Part shown: piece by piece, positions 1 through 7,954 of the stretch | Layout: each line of letters starts with the position of its first letter | How positions within the stretch are numbered: the stretch's first letter is position 1 | Source of the DNA: Rubrobacteraceae bacterium | GTDB taxonomy: Bacteria; Actinomycetota; Rubrobacteria; Rubrobacterales; Rubrobacteraceae | Direction: 5' to 3' | Assembly (NCBI GenBank): GCA_030448125.1 | Contig: JAUJNO010000007.1 | Span: forward strand, 118,941-182,796 | DNA length: 63,856 nt | The notes under the pieces: model-generated | The model's input: the letters and a program-made list of their open reading frames with translations, nothing else | Told to the model about the DNA's origin: nothing | Database searches by the model: none | Program-made: the position numbers and the translations under genes

Positions 1-2
1 TC

Positions 3-152
3 TCCGGGACGGAGGGCCTCACGGCAGAGGGGCTCCAGGAGGCCATGAATGCGGGCACCAGGAAGAGTTGGAAGCTGGTCAGTGTGGTGAACGAGCCAAC
101 AAGTCAAGGCCTTATCCTGGTATGGGACCAGCAGGGGTTTATCTCCGGCTAG
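3..152 (+). CDS. C-terminal fragment of small protein, DUF4177-like (partial)
   Basis: The open frame runs in from the window edge and stops at TAG 150-152. The visible 49 residues include AEGLQEAMNAGTRKSWKLVS, resembling the 'long helix then W-ELVSV strand' pattern of small DUF4177 proteins. The start lies outside the window. Assignment is tentative because only the tail is seen. Confidence 0.4.
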   Translation, partial: SGTEGLTAEGLQEAMNAGTRKSWKLVSVVNEPTSQGLILVWDQQGFISG

Positions 153-219
153 TTAGCGCTCCGGGCGAACCGGTGTGCTTGTCCGTAACGACGGGAGTCG
201 CTGTGGACCTGAGCGGATA

Positions 220-1734
220 ATGACGAAGCGCCCGTCTTCAATTGTCGAGGCGTTCGTCCGTCACGCCGAAAGCACGCCGGGGAAGACGTGCCTGCGCTTC
301 GAGGGCGAGCGGTGGACCTACGAGATGCTGCGTGGACGTGCCGAGAACTTCGCCGCCGCCTTGAAGACCTGGGGCCTGGAACCGGGCGAGCGCGTCGCGC
401 TCTACAAGGAGAACAGCCCCGACTTTCTGGCGGCCTACCTGGGCACGCACCTGGCCGGGGGCGTGGTGGTGCCGGTAAACAACCAGTACCGGCGGGGAGA
501 GCTGCGGCACATCTTCGAGGACGCCGGGGTGCGCCTGTGCCTCACCGACGGGGAGCGACGGCCGGAGCTCGAGGGCGTGCGCGAGGAACTGCCCCGGCTG
601 GAGGCCGTGATCGAGGCCGGCAGAGAGTTGGAGGACTTCTTGAATGCCGCCGAACCTCACGAGCCCGAGCTACCGGAGGGCGACGACCTGGCGGTGATCG
701 CCTACACCTCCGGGACGACCGGACGCAGCAAGGGAGCGATGCTGCTGCATCGGAACCTCGTCGCGAACATAGAAGCCATATGCGAGGCCTGGAGGTGGAC
801 CGCCAACGACCACCTGCTCCTGACCCTGCCGCTCTTCCACACGCACGGCCTCATGGTCGGCGCCCACGGCACGTTCTTCTCGGGAGCGAGCGCCGAGCTC
901 CGGCGCAAGTTCGATGCCGCCGGGGTGTACGACTCCCTGCTCGAAGGCTCGTTCACGATGTTCTTCGGGGTGCCGACGATGTACACGCGCCTGCTCCGGG
1001 AGGCGGAGGCCCGCGAGGAGCGGCCAAACCCCCTGCGCCTGTACGTGGCGGGTAGCGCCGCTCTGAGCCCGCAGGCGTTCGAGCGGTTCGAGGAGCTGTT
1101 CGGGGAGCGCATCCTGGAGCGGTACGGGATGACCGAGACGGGCATGAACCTCACCAACCCCTACGACGGCGAGCGCCGGCCCGGCACGGTGGGTGGGCCG
1201 TTCCCCGGACAGGAGGCGCGGGTGGTGGATATCGAGAGCCGTGAACCCTTGCCGGTCGGAGAGGTCGGCGAGATCGAGGTGCGCGGCCCGCACGTCTTCG
1301 AGGGGTACTGGGAGCGGCCCGACGCCACCGGGGAGGTCTTCAAGGAAGACGGGTGGTTCCGCACGGAAGATCTGGGCTCGGTAAGCGAGGACGGGTACTT
1401 CACCATAAGCGGGCGGACGAAGGAGTTAATTATCAGCGGCGGCTACAATGTCTATCCCCGCGAGGTCGAGGAGTTGCTCGAAGGGTGCCCCGGCGTGGCT
1501 GAGGTCGCCGTGGTGGGGCTGCCCGACGAGGAGTTCGGGGAGAAGGTCACCGCCGCCGTGGTGCGCGACGATGAGGAGCTGACCGCCGAGAAGGTACAGG
1601 ACTTCTGTCGTGACGACCTCGCCGGCTACAAGAAGCCTCGCGAGGTCGTGTTCCTGGACGAGCTGCCGCGCAACGCTCTGGGTAAGGTGCTCAAGCACGA
1701 GGTGCGCGAAGGACTCGTCGAGAAGGAGGAGTAG
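220..1734 (+). CDS. AMP-forming acyl-CoA synthetase, malonyl-CoA synthetase (MatB)-like
   Basis: About 504 residues, the usual size of ANL-superfamily ligases that adenylate a carboxylic acid and transfer it to CoA. The ATP loop YTSGTTGRSKG lies near residue 161, the A5 motif ERYGMTETGMN near 302, GWFRTEDLG near 387, and the C-terminal lysine in PRNALGKVLKH near 495. The run after A5, NPYDGERRPGTVG, is typical of malonyl-CoA synthetases, so malonate or a similar short diacid is the favoured substrate (inference). I chose ATG 220 because the GTG at 175 adds 15 residues with no family character. The stop is 3 bp from dhaL, so the genes are probably co-transcribed. Confidence 0.8.
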   Translation: MTKRPSSIVEAFVRHAESTPGKTCLRFEGERWTYEMLRGRAENFAAALKTWGLEPGERVALYKENSPDFLAAYLGTHLAGGVVVPVNNQYRRGELRHIFEDAGVRLCLTDGERRPELEGVREELPRLEAVIEAGRELEDFLNAAEPHEPELPEGDDLAVIAYTSGTTGRSKGAMLLHRNLVANIEAICEAWRWTANDHLLLTLPLFHTHGLMVGAHGTFFSGASAELRRKFDAAGVYDSLLEGSFTMFFGVPTMYTRLLREAEAREERPNPLRLYVAGSAALSPQAFERFEELFGERILERYGMTETGMNLTNPYDGERRPGTVGGPFPGQEARVVDIESREPLPVGEVGEIEVRGPHVFEGYWERPDATGEVFKEDGWFRTEDLGSVSEDGYFTISGRTKELIISGGYNVYPREVEELLEGCPGVAEVAVVGLPDEEFGEKVTAAVVRDDEELTAEKVQDFCRDDLAGYKKPREVVFLDELPRNALGKVLKHEVREGLVEKEE

Positions 1735-1737
1735 GCT

Positions 1738-2367
1738 TTGGCGGCGACGCAGGCGATGCTGGGCGTGATCCGGACGATGGCAGCCGCGATGGAGGAGCAC
1801 CGCAAGCACCTGACGAAGCTCGACTCGGAGATCGGGGACGGCGACCACGGCAACAACATGCACCGCGGCTTCCAGGCCGCCCTCGAACGCCTGGAAGGCA
1901 CTGACCCCCCGACGCCGGCCGACGCCCTGAAGGCCGTCTCGATGGCGCTCGTCGGCAAGGTCGGCGGTGCCGCAGGACCCCTCTACGGCACCGCTTTCCT
2001 AAAAGCCTCGACCGCCCTCTCGGGCAAGGAGGATCTCTCGCCGGAGGACGTGGCGGAGGCTATCGAGGCGGCGCTCGCGGGCGTGAAGCAGCGCGGCAAG
2101 GCCGAGGAGGGAGACAAGACGATGGTCGACGCCCTGGCGCCGGCGGCCGGGGCCGCGAGGGAGGCGGCGTCCGCGGGCTCGGGCGTGAGTGAGGTCTTCC
2201 GGGCCGCCGCCGGGGCCGCGGGCGAGGGGGCCGAGGCGACCGTGCCGCTCATCGCCAGGAGGGGCCGGGCCAGCTACCTCGGAGAGCGAGCTATGGGACA
2301 CATGGACCCGGGGGCGTGCTCGACGTACCTGCTACTCGACGCCGCCGCCAGGTCCCTGGGAGCGTAG
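1738..2367 (+). CDS. dhaL: Dihydroxyacetone kinase ADP-binding subunit DhaL
   Basis: 209 residues, the normal DhaL length. The Mg-ADP binding signature SEIGDGDHGNNM lies near residue 36, and GGAAGPLYGTAF plus DKTMVDALAPA follow, as in DhaL domains. In PTS-dependent systems DhaL holds ADP/ATP and phosphorylates dihydroxyacetone bound by DhaK, being recharged by DhaM. TTG start follows a strong AAGGAGGAG site. It sits between an acyl-CoA ligase and dhaM. No DhaK lies in the visible cluster, so the kinase must be completed by a distant gene or the pair does something else. Confidence 0.85.
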   Translation: MAATQAMLGVIRTMAAAMEEHRKHLTKLDSEIGDGDHGNNMHRGFQAALERLEGTDPPTPADALKAVSMALVGKVGGAAGPLYGTAFLKASTALSGKEDLSPEDVAEAIEAALAGVKQRGKAEEGDKTMVDALAPAAGAAREAASAGSGVSEVFRAAAGAAGEGAEATVPLIARRGRASYLGERAMGHMDPGACSTYLLLDAAARSLGA

Positions 2368-2371
2368 AGAG

Positions 2372-2770
2372 ATGGTCGGGATAGTGCTCGTCTCCCACAG
2401 CCCGGAAGTCGCAAGGGGGACCACGGAGCTAGTCCGGAGCATGGCCGGAAAGGTGGAGATGGCCGCGGTCGGAGGAGATACTGAGGGGGCCTTGGGGACG
2501 GACCCGGACCGGATCCGGTCTGCCATAGAGGGGCTCGGGGCCGACGAGGTACTCGTCTTCATGGACATCGGGAGCGCGGTGCTCTCGGCCGAGACCGTTC
2601 TCGAGACGCTGCAGCCAGAGGTGGCGGAGAAAGTGCGGCTCGTCGACGCCCCGTTCGTCGAGGGGGCGTTCGCCGCCGGCGTCCTCGCCTCGACGGGCGC
2701 GGACGCCGGAGAGTGCGTCGAGGCGGCGCGGGAGGCACGAACGGAGTCGAAGCTACACGACGAGGAGTAG
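2372..2770 (+). CDS. dhaM: PTS-dependent dihydroxyacetone kinase phosphotransferase DhaM (EIIA domain)
   Basis: 132 residues forming a single mannose-type EIIA domain. The N-terminus GIVLVSHSPEVARG contains the phospho-accepting histidine (His9), and VFMDIGSAVLSAE matches the DhaM region contacting DhaL. ATG 2372 follows a GGAGCGTAGAGAG ribosome site overlapping the dhaL stop; the frame stays open upstream but that part is out-of-frame dhaL sequence. It lacks the HPr and EI-like domains of longer DhaM proteins, so it needs separate PTS proteins for phosphate supply. glpD begins 4 bp downstream. Confidence 0.85.
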   Translation: MVGIVLVSHSPEVARGTTELVRSMAGKVEMAAVGGDTEGALGTDPDRIRSAIEGLGADEVLVFMDIGSAVLSAETVLETLQPEVAEKVRLVDAPFVEGAFAAGVLASTGADAGECVEAAREARTESKLHDEE

Positions 2771-2774
2771 ATAT

Positions 2775-4466
2775 ATGGAGCGCAACGGGAGTAGTCGCGT
2801 CCCGTACGATATAGGCAGTTACCCGTTCGACCTCATCGTCGTTGGGGCCGGCATCAACGGGGCGGGCATCGCCCGGGACGCCGCGATGCGGGGCCTGAAG
2901 GTCCTCTTGATAGACAAGGGTGATGCGGCCAGCGGGACAACCAGCTGGTCAACACGTCTGATCCACGGGGGCTTGCGCTACCTGGAGTACTACGAGCTCT
3001 ACCTCGTTCACGAGTCGCTCTCCGAGCGTGAGAAGCTACTGAACATAGCGCCGCACCTCGTCAAGCCTCTGCCGTTCATCATCCCGGTCTACGAGTACTC
3101 CAAGCGTGGGACGGCGCTCGTGAGGCTCGGCATGATCGGCTACGACCTCCTCTCCTGGAGCAAGTCCCTCGACCGGCACAAGATGCTCACCCGCGAAGAG
3201 GTCCTCGAACGCGTCCCCGGCCTGGAGCCCGAAAGCCTTCTCGGCGCCGCCATGTACTACGACGGCCAGGTCGAGTACGCTGAGCGGCTGGCGGTGGAGA
3301 ACGCCGTCTCTGCCCACGAGAACGGCGCCGTAGTCCTCACCTACGCCGAGGTGGAGCGCCTCATCGTTGAAAACGGGAACGTGGTCGGCGTCGAGTTCAC
3401 CGACCTCCTGGAGGGTGGTAGGCATACGGCGCGGGCGCCGGTGACGGTGAACGTGGCGGGGCCGTGGGTCGACGAGGTTCTGCGCAAGATGGACCTCGCG
3501 GAGGAGCGCATGATCGGGGGCACCAAGGGGAGTCACCTCGTCGTGGACCCTTTCCCCGGTGCCCCCGTGAACGAGGCGCTTTACGCCGAGGCCAGGGAGG
3601 ACGGCAGGCCGTACTTCATCGTGCCGTGGAACGGACGTTACCTTATCGGCACGACCGACATCCGCTACGAGGGCGACCTCGACCTCGTGGTCGCCGACGA
3701 CGAAGAGATCGACTACCTCATCAACGAGACGAACACGGTCATCCCCACGGCGAACCTGACACGCGACAAGGTCCTCTTCACATACTCGGGCGTAAGACCC
3801 TTACCCTACGAGCCCGAGGGCGCCGAGGGGAGCGTTACTCGGGGGCATCTCATCTACGACCACGCCGGGCACGACCCGAAGATAGGTGGCCTCTTCTCGA
3901 TCATCGGCGGCAAGCTCACCACCTACCGCAACCTCTCCCGCGAGACGGTGGACGCGATCTACGAGAAGCTCGGTAAAAAGGCCCCCAGGTGCCGCACTGA
4001 CGAGGTCCCGCTCCCCGGCGGAGCTATCGGTAGTGCCACGAACTTCGAGGAGTTCGCCGCCGACTTCAAGCTGACGAGCGGCCTCTCGGAGGAGCTTGCG
4101 ACCCGGCTCCTGAAGCTCTACGGTACACGCGCCCCGGAGGTATTGGCCGAGGCTCACGGAGATCCCTCCTTGCGGGTGCCGCTCTCCCCGGAGACCGCGG
4201 TAGAGACCGGCATTATCGGGGCGGAGGTTCTGTACGCCTTTCGTCGCGAGCTGGCCGAGAAGCTCGGCGACGCCCTCCTGCGCCGGTCGATGGTTGGGAT
4301 GGGCCCTAGAGTCGCCCTCGACGTGGACGAGGCCGCGGCCCGGGTCGCCGTCCAGCATCTCGGCTGGTCGCGAGAACGAGCGGAGCGCGAGGTGGGGGAG
4401 TTCCGCGACTACGTCCGGCGTTACAAGCCCAAGGACCTGCGCGAGAACGAGCCCCTCGAAGTGTAG
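2775..4466 (+). CDS. glpD: Glycerol-3-phosphate dehydrogenase, FAD-dependent
   Basis: 563 residues, full length for GlpD/GlpA enzymes that oxidise sn-glycerol 3-phosphate to dihydroxyacetone phosphate at the membrane and feed quinones. The FAD-binding fold is at residues 15-45 (VVGAGINGAGIARDAAMRG), followed by the family signature STRLIHGGLRYLEYYE. IGTTDIRYEGD and GGKLTTYRNLSRE are conserved catalytic-core motifs, and a C-terminal helical domain ends the protein. As last gene of the ligase-dhaL-dhaM-glpD run, it joins glycerol and dihydroxyacetone use at the same product, DHAP. Confidence 0.93.
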   Translation: MERNGSSRVPYDIGSYPFDLIVVGAGINGAGIARDAAMRGLKVLLIDKGDAASGTTSWSTRLIHGGLRYLEYYELYLVHESLSEREKLLNIAPHLVKPLPFIIPVYEYSKRGTALVRLGMIGYDLLSWSKSLDRHKMLTREEVLERVPGLEPESLLGAAMYYDGQVEYAERLAVENAVSAHENGAVVLTYAEVERLIVENGNVVGVEFTDLLEGGRHTARAPVTVNVAGPWVDEVLRKMDLAEERMIGGTKGSHLVVDPFPGAPVNEALYAEAREDGRPYFIVPWNGRYLIGTTDIRYEGDLDLVVADDEEIDYLINETNTVIPTANLTRDKVLFTYSGVRPLPYEPEGAEGSVTRGHLIYDHAGHDPKIGGLFSIIGGKLTTYRNLSRETVDAIYEKLGKKAPRCRTDEVPLPGGAIGSATNFEEFAADFKLTSGLSEELATRLLKLYGTRAPEVLAEAHGDPSLRVPLSPETAVETGIIGAEVLYAFRRELAEKLGDALLRRSMVGMGPRVALDVDEAAARVAVQHLGWSRERAEREVGEFRDYVRRYKPKDLRENEPLEV

Positions 4467-4490
4467 GCGCCAGCTCTCGGACGGTGGCGC
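4467..4490 (+). terminator. Weak hairpin after glpD
   Basis: GCGCCA (4467-4472) pairs with TGGCGC (4485-4490) around a 12-base loop right after the glpD stop. There is no T tract, so termination is uncertain. Confidence 0.3.
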
Positions 4491-4581
4491 GGCGAGGAGG
4501 ATGCGTGTGTCGCGTTTCACGGTCGTTCGACGCGGGTACGGCTAAAACTCGTGCGGTAGAAAAAGATCAGGAGGTACTGAC

Positions 4582-5091
4582 ATGGAGGTCGGACGTGGAG
4601 GCGAGGGCATACTCTCCGAGGACATGGCCCAGAAGCGCGAGGAGATAATAGAGCTTCTCAAGAGCGCCTACTTTGCCGAGCTGGAGACGGTGATGAACTA
4701 CGTCACCAACTCAACCAACCCCGACGGCGTGCGCGCCCAGGAGATAAAGGAATCCCTTGAGGAGGACGTACAGGAGGAGCTGCAGCACGCCCAGCAGTTC
4801 GCAGCGCGCATCAAGGAGCTCTACGGCGTCGTTCCGGGATCTCTGGACTTCAAGGCCGAACAGACGCTCTTGCAGCCGCCAGAGCACCAGACGGACGTGG
4901 TGCATGTCATAAAGGGTGTCATCGACGCGGAGACCAAGGCGATCGAGCTTTACCAGCGAATCGTCGAGACCACCGAGGAGGCTGACCCGGTCACGCAGGA
5001 CATGGTGATAGCTATCCTGCGCGATGAGCAGGGGCACCGCCGGCTCTTCGAGGGTTTCCTACGCGAGTACGAGGCCGAGGGGCTAGCTTAG
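4582..5091 (+). CDS. Ferritin-like (bacterioferritin/Dps-type) diiron protein
   Basis: 169 residues forming a four-helix ferritin-like bundle. Candidate metal ligands are in AELETVMNY near residue 33, EELQHAQQF near 69, AETKAIELYQ near 116 and DEQGHRRLFE near 149, giving the paired E-ExxH pattern. Such proteins store or oxidise iron or protect DNA from peroxide. AGGAGGT sits 6 bp before ATG 4582. It stands alone, followed by a repeat array and a strong hairpin. Which ferritin subfamily it belongs to cannot be settled by eye. Confidence 0.75.
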   Translation: MEVGRGGEGILSEDMAQKREEIIELLKSAYFAELETVMNYVTNSTNPDGVRAQEIKESLEEDVQEELQHAQQFAARIKELYGVVPGSLDFKAEQTLLQPPEHQTDVVHVIKGVIDAETKAIELYQRIVETTEEADPVTQDMVIAILRDEQGHRRLFEGFLREYEAEGLA

Positions 5092-5287
5092 TAGTCAGTT
5101 GTTCAGTAGTCAGTTCCTGGCGGCGAAACGCACTACAAAATCAGAGGCCCGGTCATGGTGACCGGGCCTCTTCCGCAGTCGTGGCGGAGTGCCAAAGCGA
5201 TGTCCCTCCGCGGATGCCGGCCGGCGCTCGGCTAGCATCTCTTGTGCTTTTACTGACAACTAATTACTGACAACTGAAAACTACAAA
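5088..5287. repeat. Paired inverted GTCAG arrays, copy A
   Basis: TAGTCAGTTGTTCAGTAGTCAG-type repeats start at the stop codon of the ferritin-like gene (5088-5115). The complementary ACTGACAACT-type array (5250-5287) ends at the stop of the facing gene. The two arrays are inverted to each other around about 135 bp that contain a strong hairpin. The same layout recurs at 30001-30164 and 42859-43025. Confidence 0.6.
5144..5170. terminator. Strong bidirectional hairpin between convergent genes
   Basis: GAGGCCCGGTCA (5144-5155) pairs perfectly with TGACCGGGCCTC (5159-5170) around a 3-base TGG loop. It lies between two convergent genes, so it probably ends transcription from both sides although the T tract is short. 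Confidence 0.65.
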
Positions 5288-5916
5288 CTATCCAACGCTT
5301 CTTCGATGGGGGTGTCGCCGGAGAGGACCTCGAACGTCTTGCTGAAGGTGTTCTCTTTTTCGAGTGTTGCGACGATGGCGCGGGCTACGTCTTCGCGTGG
5401 GATCTCACCGCGCTTGCCGAGGGAGGGCGCGGCCTCGACCGTGCCGGTCCCTGCCTCGTCCGTGAGGCTCCCCGGGCGGACGATGGTGTAGTCGAGTCCG
5501 CTCTCCTGGAGCGTCTCGTCGGCCTGGGCCTTCGCGTGGAGGTAGGGCTGCATCGCCTCGGAGCCAGCCTCCGGGTCGGCGGCGCCCATCGCACTCACCA
5601 TGACGTAGCGCCTCGTGCCGTGCTTCCTGGCGGCCTCGACGAGCTTCACGGCCCCCTGGCGGTCGATGGTCTCCTTCTTCTCGGCGCCGCTGCCGGGGCC
5701 GCCGCCGGCGGAGAAGATCACGGCGTCGCAGCCCTCGACCGTGTGGGCGACCTCCCCTTCGAGGTCGGCCACGACGGGCTCTCCGCCGAGCTCCCGGAGC
5801 GTCGGCGCCTGGTCTTTGTCCCGGATCATGGCCCGTACCTCGTGGCCTTTTTCGGCCAGAAGGCGGACGACGTGCTGGCCGACCTGGCCGTTCGCCCCGG
5901 CGACGAGCACCCTCAT
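5281..5916 (-). CDS. NAD(P)-binding SDR-like epimerase/reductase (NmrA/YwnB-like)
   Basis: 211 residues with an N-terminal Rossmann motif VAGANGQVGQHVVRLL (residues 4-19), the GCDAVIFSAGGG strand near 65, and YVMVSAMGA followed by YLHAKAQADE, resembling atypical short-chain dehydrogenases of the NAD(P)H-binding DUF2867/YwnB group. The K in YLHAK takes the catalytic-lysine position. The substrate is unknown. GAGGAGAGAAC precedes ATG 5916. The gene is monocistronic and convergent with the ferritin-like gene. Confidence 0.75.
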   Translation of the reverse strand: MRVLVAGANGQVGQHVVRLLAEKGHEVRAMIRDKDQAPTLRELGGEPVVADLEGEVAHTVEGCDAVIFSAGGGPGSGAEKKETIDRQGAVKLVEAARKHGTRRYVMVSAMGAADPEAGSEAMQPYLHAKAQADETLQESGLDYTIVRPGSLTDEAGTGTVEAAPSLGKRGEIPREDVARAIVATLEKENTFSKTFEVLSGDTPIEEALDSL

Positions 5917-6074
5917 GGTTCTCTCCTCGAGAAAAATCGGCTATTCATGGTACTTACTCCTTCCTGGTCGCGGATCGTTCTCCGGGGTCAGAAGCTTCGC
6001 CAGTGTACTCGTTCAACGGGCCCCCGAAAAACCGCCCCTCCGGCGTTGCGTGGTAGCGTCTCGAGCGGCTGGGG

Positions 6075-6080
6075 TATAAT
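6075..6080 (+). promoter_or_regulatory. TATAAT -10 box upstream of CNNM/CorC gene
   Basis: A perfect TATAAT lies at 6075-6080; no convincing -35 is spaced at 17 bp. The inferred leader of about 75 bases holds a 21-codon reading frame (ATG 6096 to TAG 6159-6161) that ends 2 bp before the TTG start of the next gene, possibly a translated leader. Confidence 0.45.
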
Positions 6081-6163
6081 CCTCCTCGTTGCGTGATGAG
6101 CGAAGCTGATACAAGCCACAGTAAGCGGAGACATCGGGGCTCCCCCGGCGTGGTCCTTTAGCC

Positions 6164-7465
6164 TTGGAAGAGCCGGTCTTCTCCTCGATCAGCGTCCTTG
6201 CGGCGCTGGTCTTGATCGTCCTGAACGGGTTCTTCGTGGCGGCGGAGTTCGCGCTGGTGCGGGTGCGGGAGTCGCGCATCGTCCAGCTCGAGCAGGAAGG
6301 TAGCGCTCGGGCAGGGGTGGTTCACGGTGTCCTGCGAGACCTCGACACCTACCTCTCCGTCTGCCAGGTGGGTATTACGGTTGCTTCTCTTGCACTGGGT
6401 TGGGTCGGAGAACCCGCCGTGTCGGCCCTCATCGCCCCGGGCCTCGAAGCTCTGGGGATCGGGAACGAGTCGGTCATAGAGCTCGTCGCGGTCATCCTGG
6501 GGTTCGCGGTCATAACCTACGCTCATTTGGTCTTCGGGGAGCAGGCGCCCAAGTACTTCTCCATCCAGCGAGCCGAGGGAACGGTGCTCTGGATCAGCCG
6601 CCCGCTGAGGATTTTCATGTTCCTCTTCCGGCCCCTGGTGTGGCTGGTGAACGCCTCGACCAACTTCATCTTGAGGCCCTGGGGCATTCGCCTGGGCGAG
6701 GAGGAGGAGGCCCACTCCGAAGAGGAGCTCCGGATTATGATCTCCTCCTCGACCTCCTCGGGGGTCCTCGACCCGCAAGAGCGCGAGTACCTCAACAACG
6801 TCTTCGACTTCGGCGACACGGTCGCCCGCGAGATCATGGTCCCCAGGCCCGACGTCGAGGCCCTGCCCAACGACGCGCCTCTTGATGAGCTCGTCGAGAG
6901 AGCCGCCTTCGGCCGCTACACCCGCTACCCCGTCTACGAGGGAGACCTCGACCATGTCCTCGGCGCGGTTCACGTCAAGGATCTCTTCCGGGCGGCCAAG
7001 GAGGACGGCGCCACCTTCGATCTCGAGCCGCTCATCAGGGAGTGCCTCGTCGTCCCCGAGAACAAGCGGATAGAGGAGATCCTGCGCGAGTTCCAGCGCC
7101 GCAAGCTGCAGATGGCTATAGTTATAGACGAGTGGGGGAGCGTCGAGGGCCTCGTGACCATCGAAGACATCCTCGAGGAGATCGTCGGTGAGATCCAGGA
7201 CGAGTTCGACGAGGACGAGGCCGCCATCGAACCTCTAGGTAATGACACTTATGCCGTAGACGGCCGCATCCTCATCACCAATGTGAACCAGTACTTCGGC
7301 CTCGACCTCCCCCACGAAGACTTTGACACTATCGGCGGCTACGTCCTGGGCGCTCTGGGTCGCCCCCCCGAGGTCGGCGACGTCGTCGAGGTCGAAGACG
7401 CCATCCTCCGCGTAAAGAGCGTGGACGGCCCCCGCGTCTCCATGCTCACCTTCGAGCGGGGCTAG
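6164..7465 (+). CDS. CNNM/CorC-HlyC family membrane protein with CBS domains
   Basis: 433 residues with the three-part architecture of the CorC/HlyC group. A DUF21 (CNNM) membrane domain spans residues 1-190, starting with the hydrophobic VLAALVLIVLNGFFVAAEFA. A CBS pair follows at about 200-330 (IMVPRPDVEALP, VIDEWGSVEGLVTIEDILEE). A C-terminal CorC_HlyC domain covers 345-430 (DGRILITNVNQYFGL). Family members export Mg2+ or related divalent ions; 'hemolysin' is a historical name. TTG 6164 begins the usual family N-terminus, but no good ribosome site precedes it. Confidence 0.85.
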   Translation: MEEPVFSSISVLAALVLIVLNGFFVAAEFALVRVRESRIVQLEQEGSARAGVVHGVLRDLDTYLSVCQVGITVASLALGWVGEPAVSALIAPGLEALGIGNESVIELVAVILGFAVITYAHLVFGEQAPKYFSIQRAEGTVLWISRPLRIFMFLFRPLVWLVNASTNFILRPWGIRLGEEEEAHSEEELRIMISSSTSSGVLDPQEREYLNNVFDFGDTVAREIMVPRPDVEALPNDAPLDELVERAAFGRYTRYPVYEGDLDHVLGAVHVKDLFRAAKEDGATFDLEPLIRECLVVPENKRIEEILREFQRRKLQMAIVIDEWGSVEGLVTIEDILEEIVGEIQDEFDEDEAAIEPLGNDTYAVDGRILITNVNQYFGLDLPHEDFDTIGGYVLGALGRPPEVGDVVEVEDAILRVKSVDGPRVSMLTFERG

Positions 7466-7531
7466 TCAGGCGAGGAGGACTCCGGCACGGAGGAATCTCA
7501 GTAGGCCCCCTGCGGGGGAGGAATGTGAAGT

Positions 7532-7741
7532 TCAGCTCCCACCTTCCGAAGCGTACCGGAGAATCCTCCGCAGGTTCTGCTGGGCACCTGGGTCGCCAAT
7601 CATCCGCGGCATCGCGCAAAACCCGCCGTCGGTGTCGTTCTAGATCTCGCTGAGATAGACTATGGTACCGCCGGGTAGCCCGACGAGGCCGTTCTCGTAC
7701 ACCGGGTATCCAGACACGTAGTCTCCAGATAGAGTTGAATG
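7532..7741 (-). pseudogene. Gene remnant with in-frame stop, unknown family
   Basis: Reading the minus strand from about 7741 to TGA at 7532-7534 gives protein-like sequence (VSGYPVYENGLVGLPGG, then FCAMPRMIGDPGAQQNLRRI) interrupted by TAG at 7640-7642. A further stop lies just upstream, so it is a 3' fragment of a decayed gene. Family not recognised. Confidence 0.45.
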
Positions 7742-7941
7742 CACCTTACCGCGGCGATCCTTCCTGCGTCATACCAAAGGAGGATTCTCACCGACCGAGA
7801 GTACGATAGCTGTTCCGCGTTGGGGTTTCGGGGGAACCCGTCGAACGACCTCCCACAGAACCTTTGCCCCGATCGGCCCTCGGCTCCGTCGTGTACCGCG
7901 GAGCAGGCTGGCGGCCATTGGTGCGAAACCGCCTCCGCCGC

Positions 7942-7954
7942 TATCCTTTGGCAC
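7942..7954 (+). promoter_or_regulatory. -10 box of leaderless mRNA
   Basis: TATCCT at 7942-7947 is followed by 7 bases and then GTG 7955, the spacing expected when transcription starts at the start codon. This supports GTG 7955 as the start. Confidence 0.4.

Noticed and set aside
5536..6096. Long open frames opposite to or in other phases of strong genes throughout the window
   Set aside because: High GC leaves few stops, so shadow frames are common. Their translations are Arg/Pro/Gly-rich with no motifs, and a recognisable protein occupies the other frame.
7739..7954. N-terminal extension of the membrane protein back to ATG 7739
   Set aside because: The extra 72 residues look non-coding, overlap a remnant on the other strand, and a -10 box supports GTG 7955.
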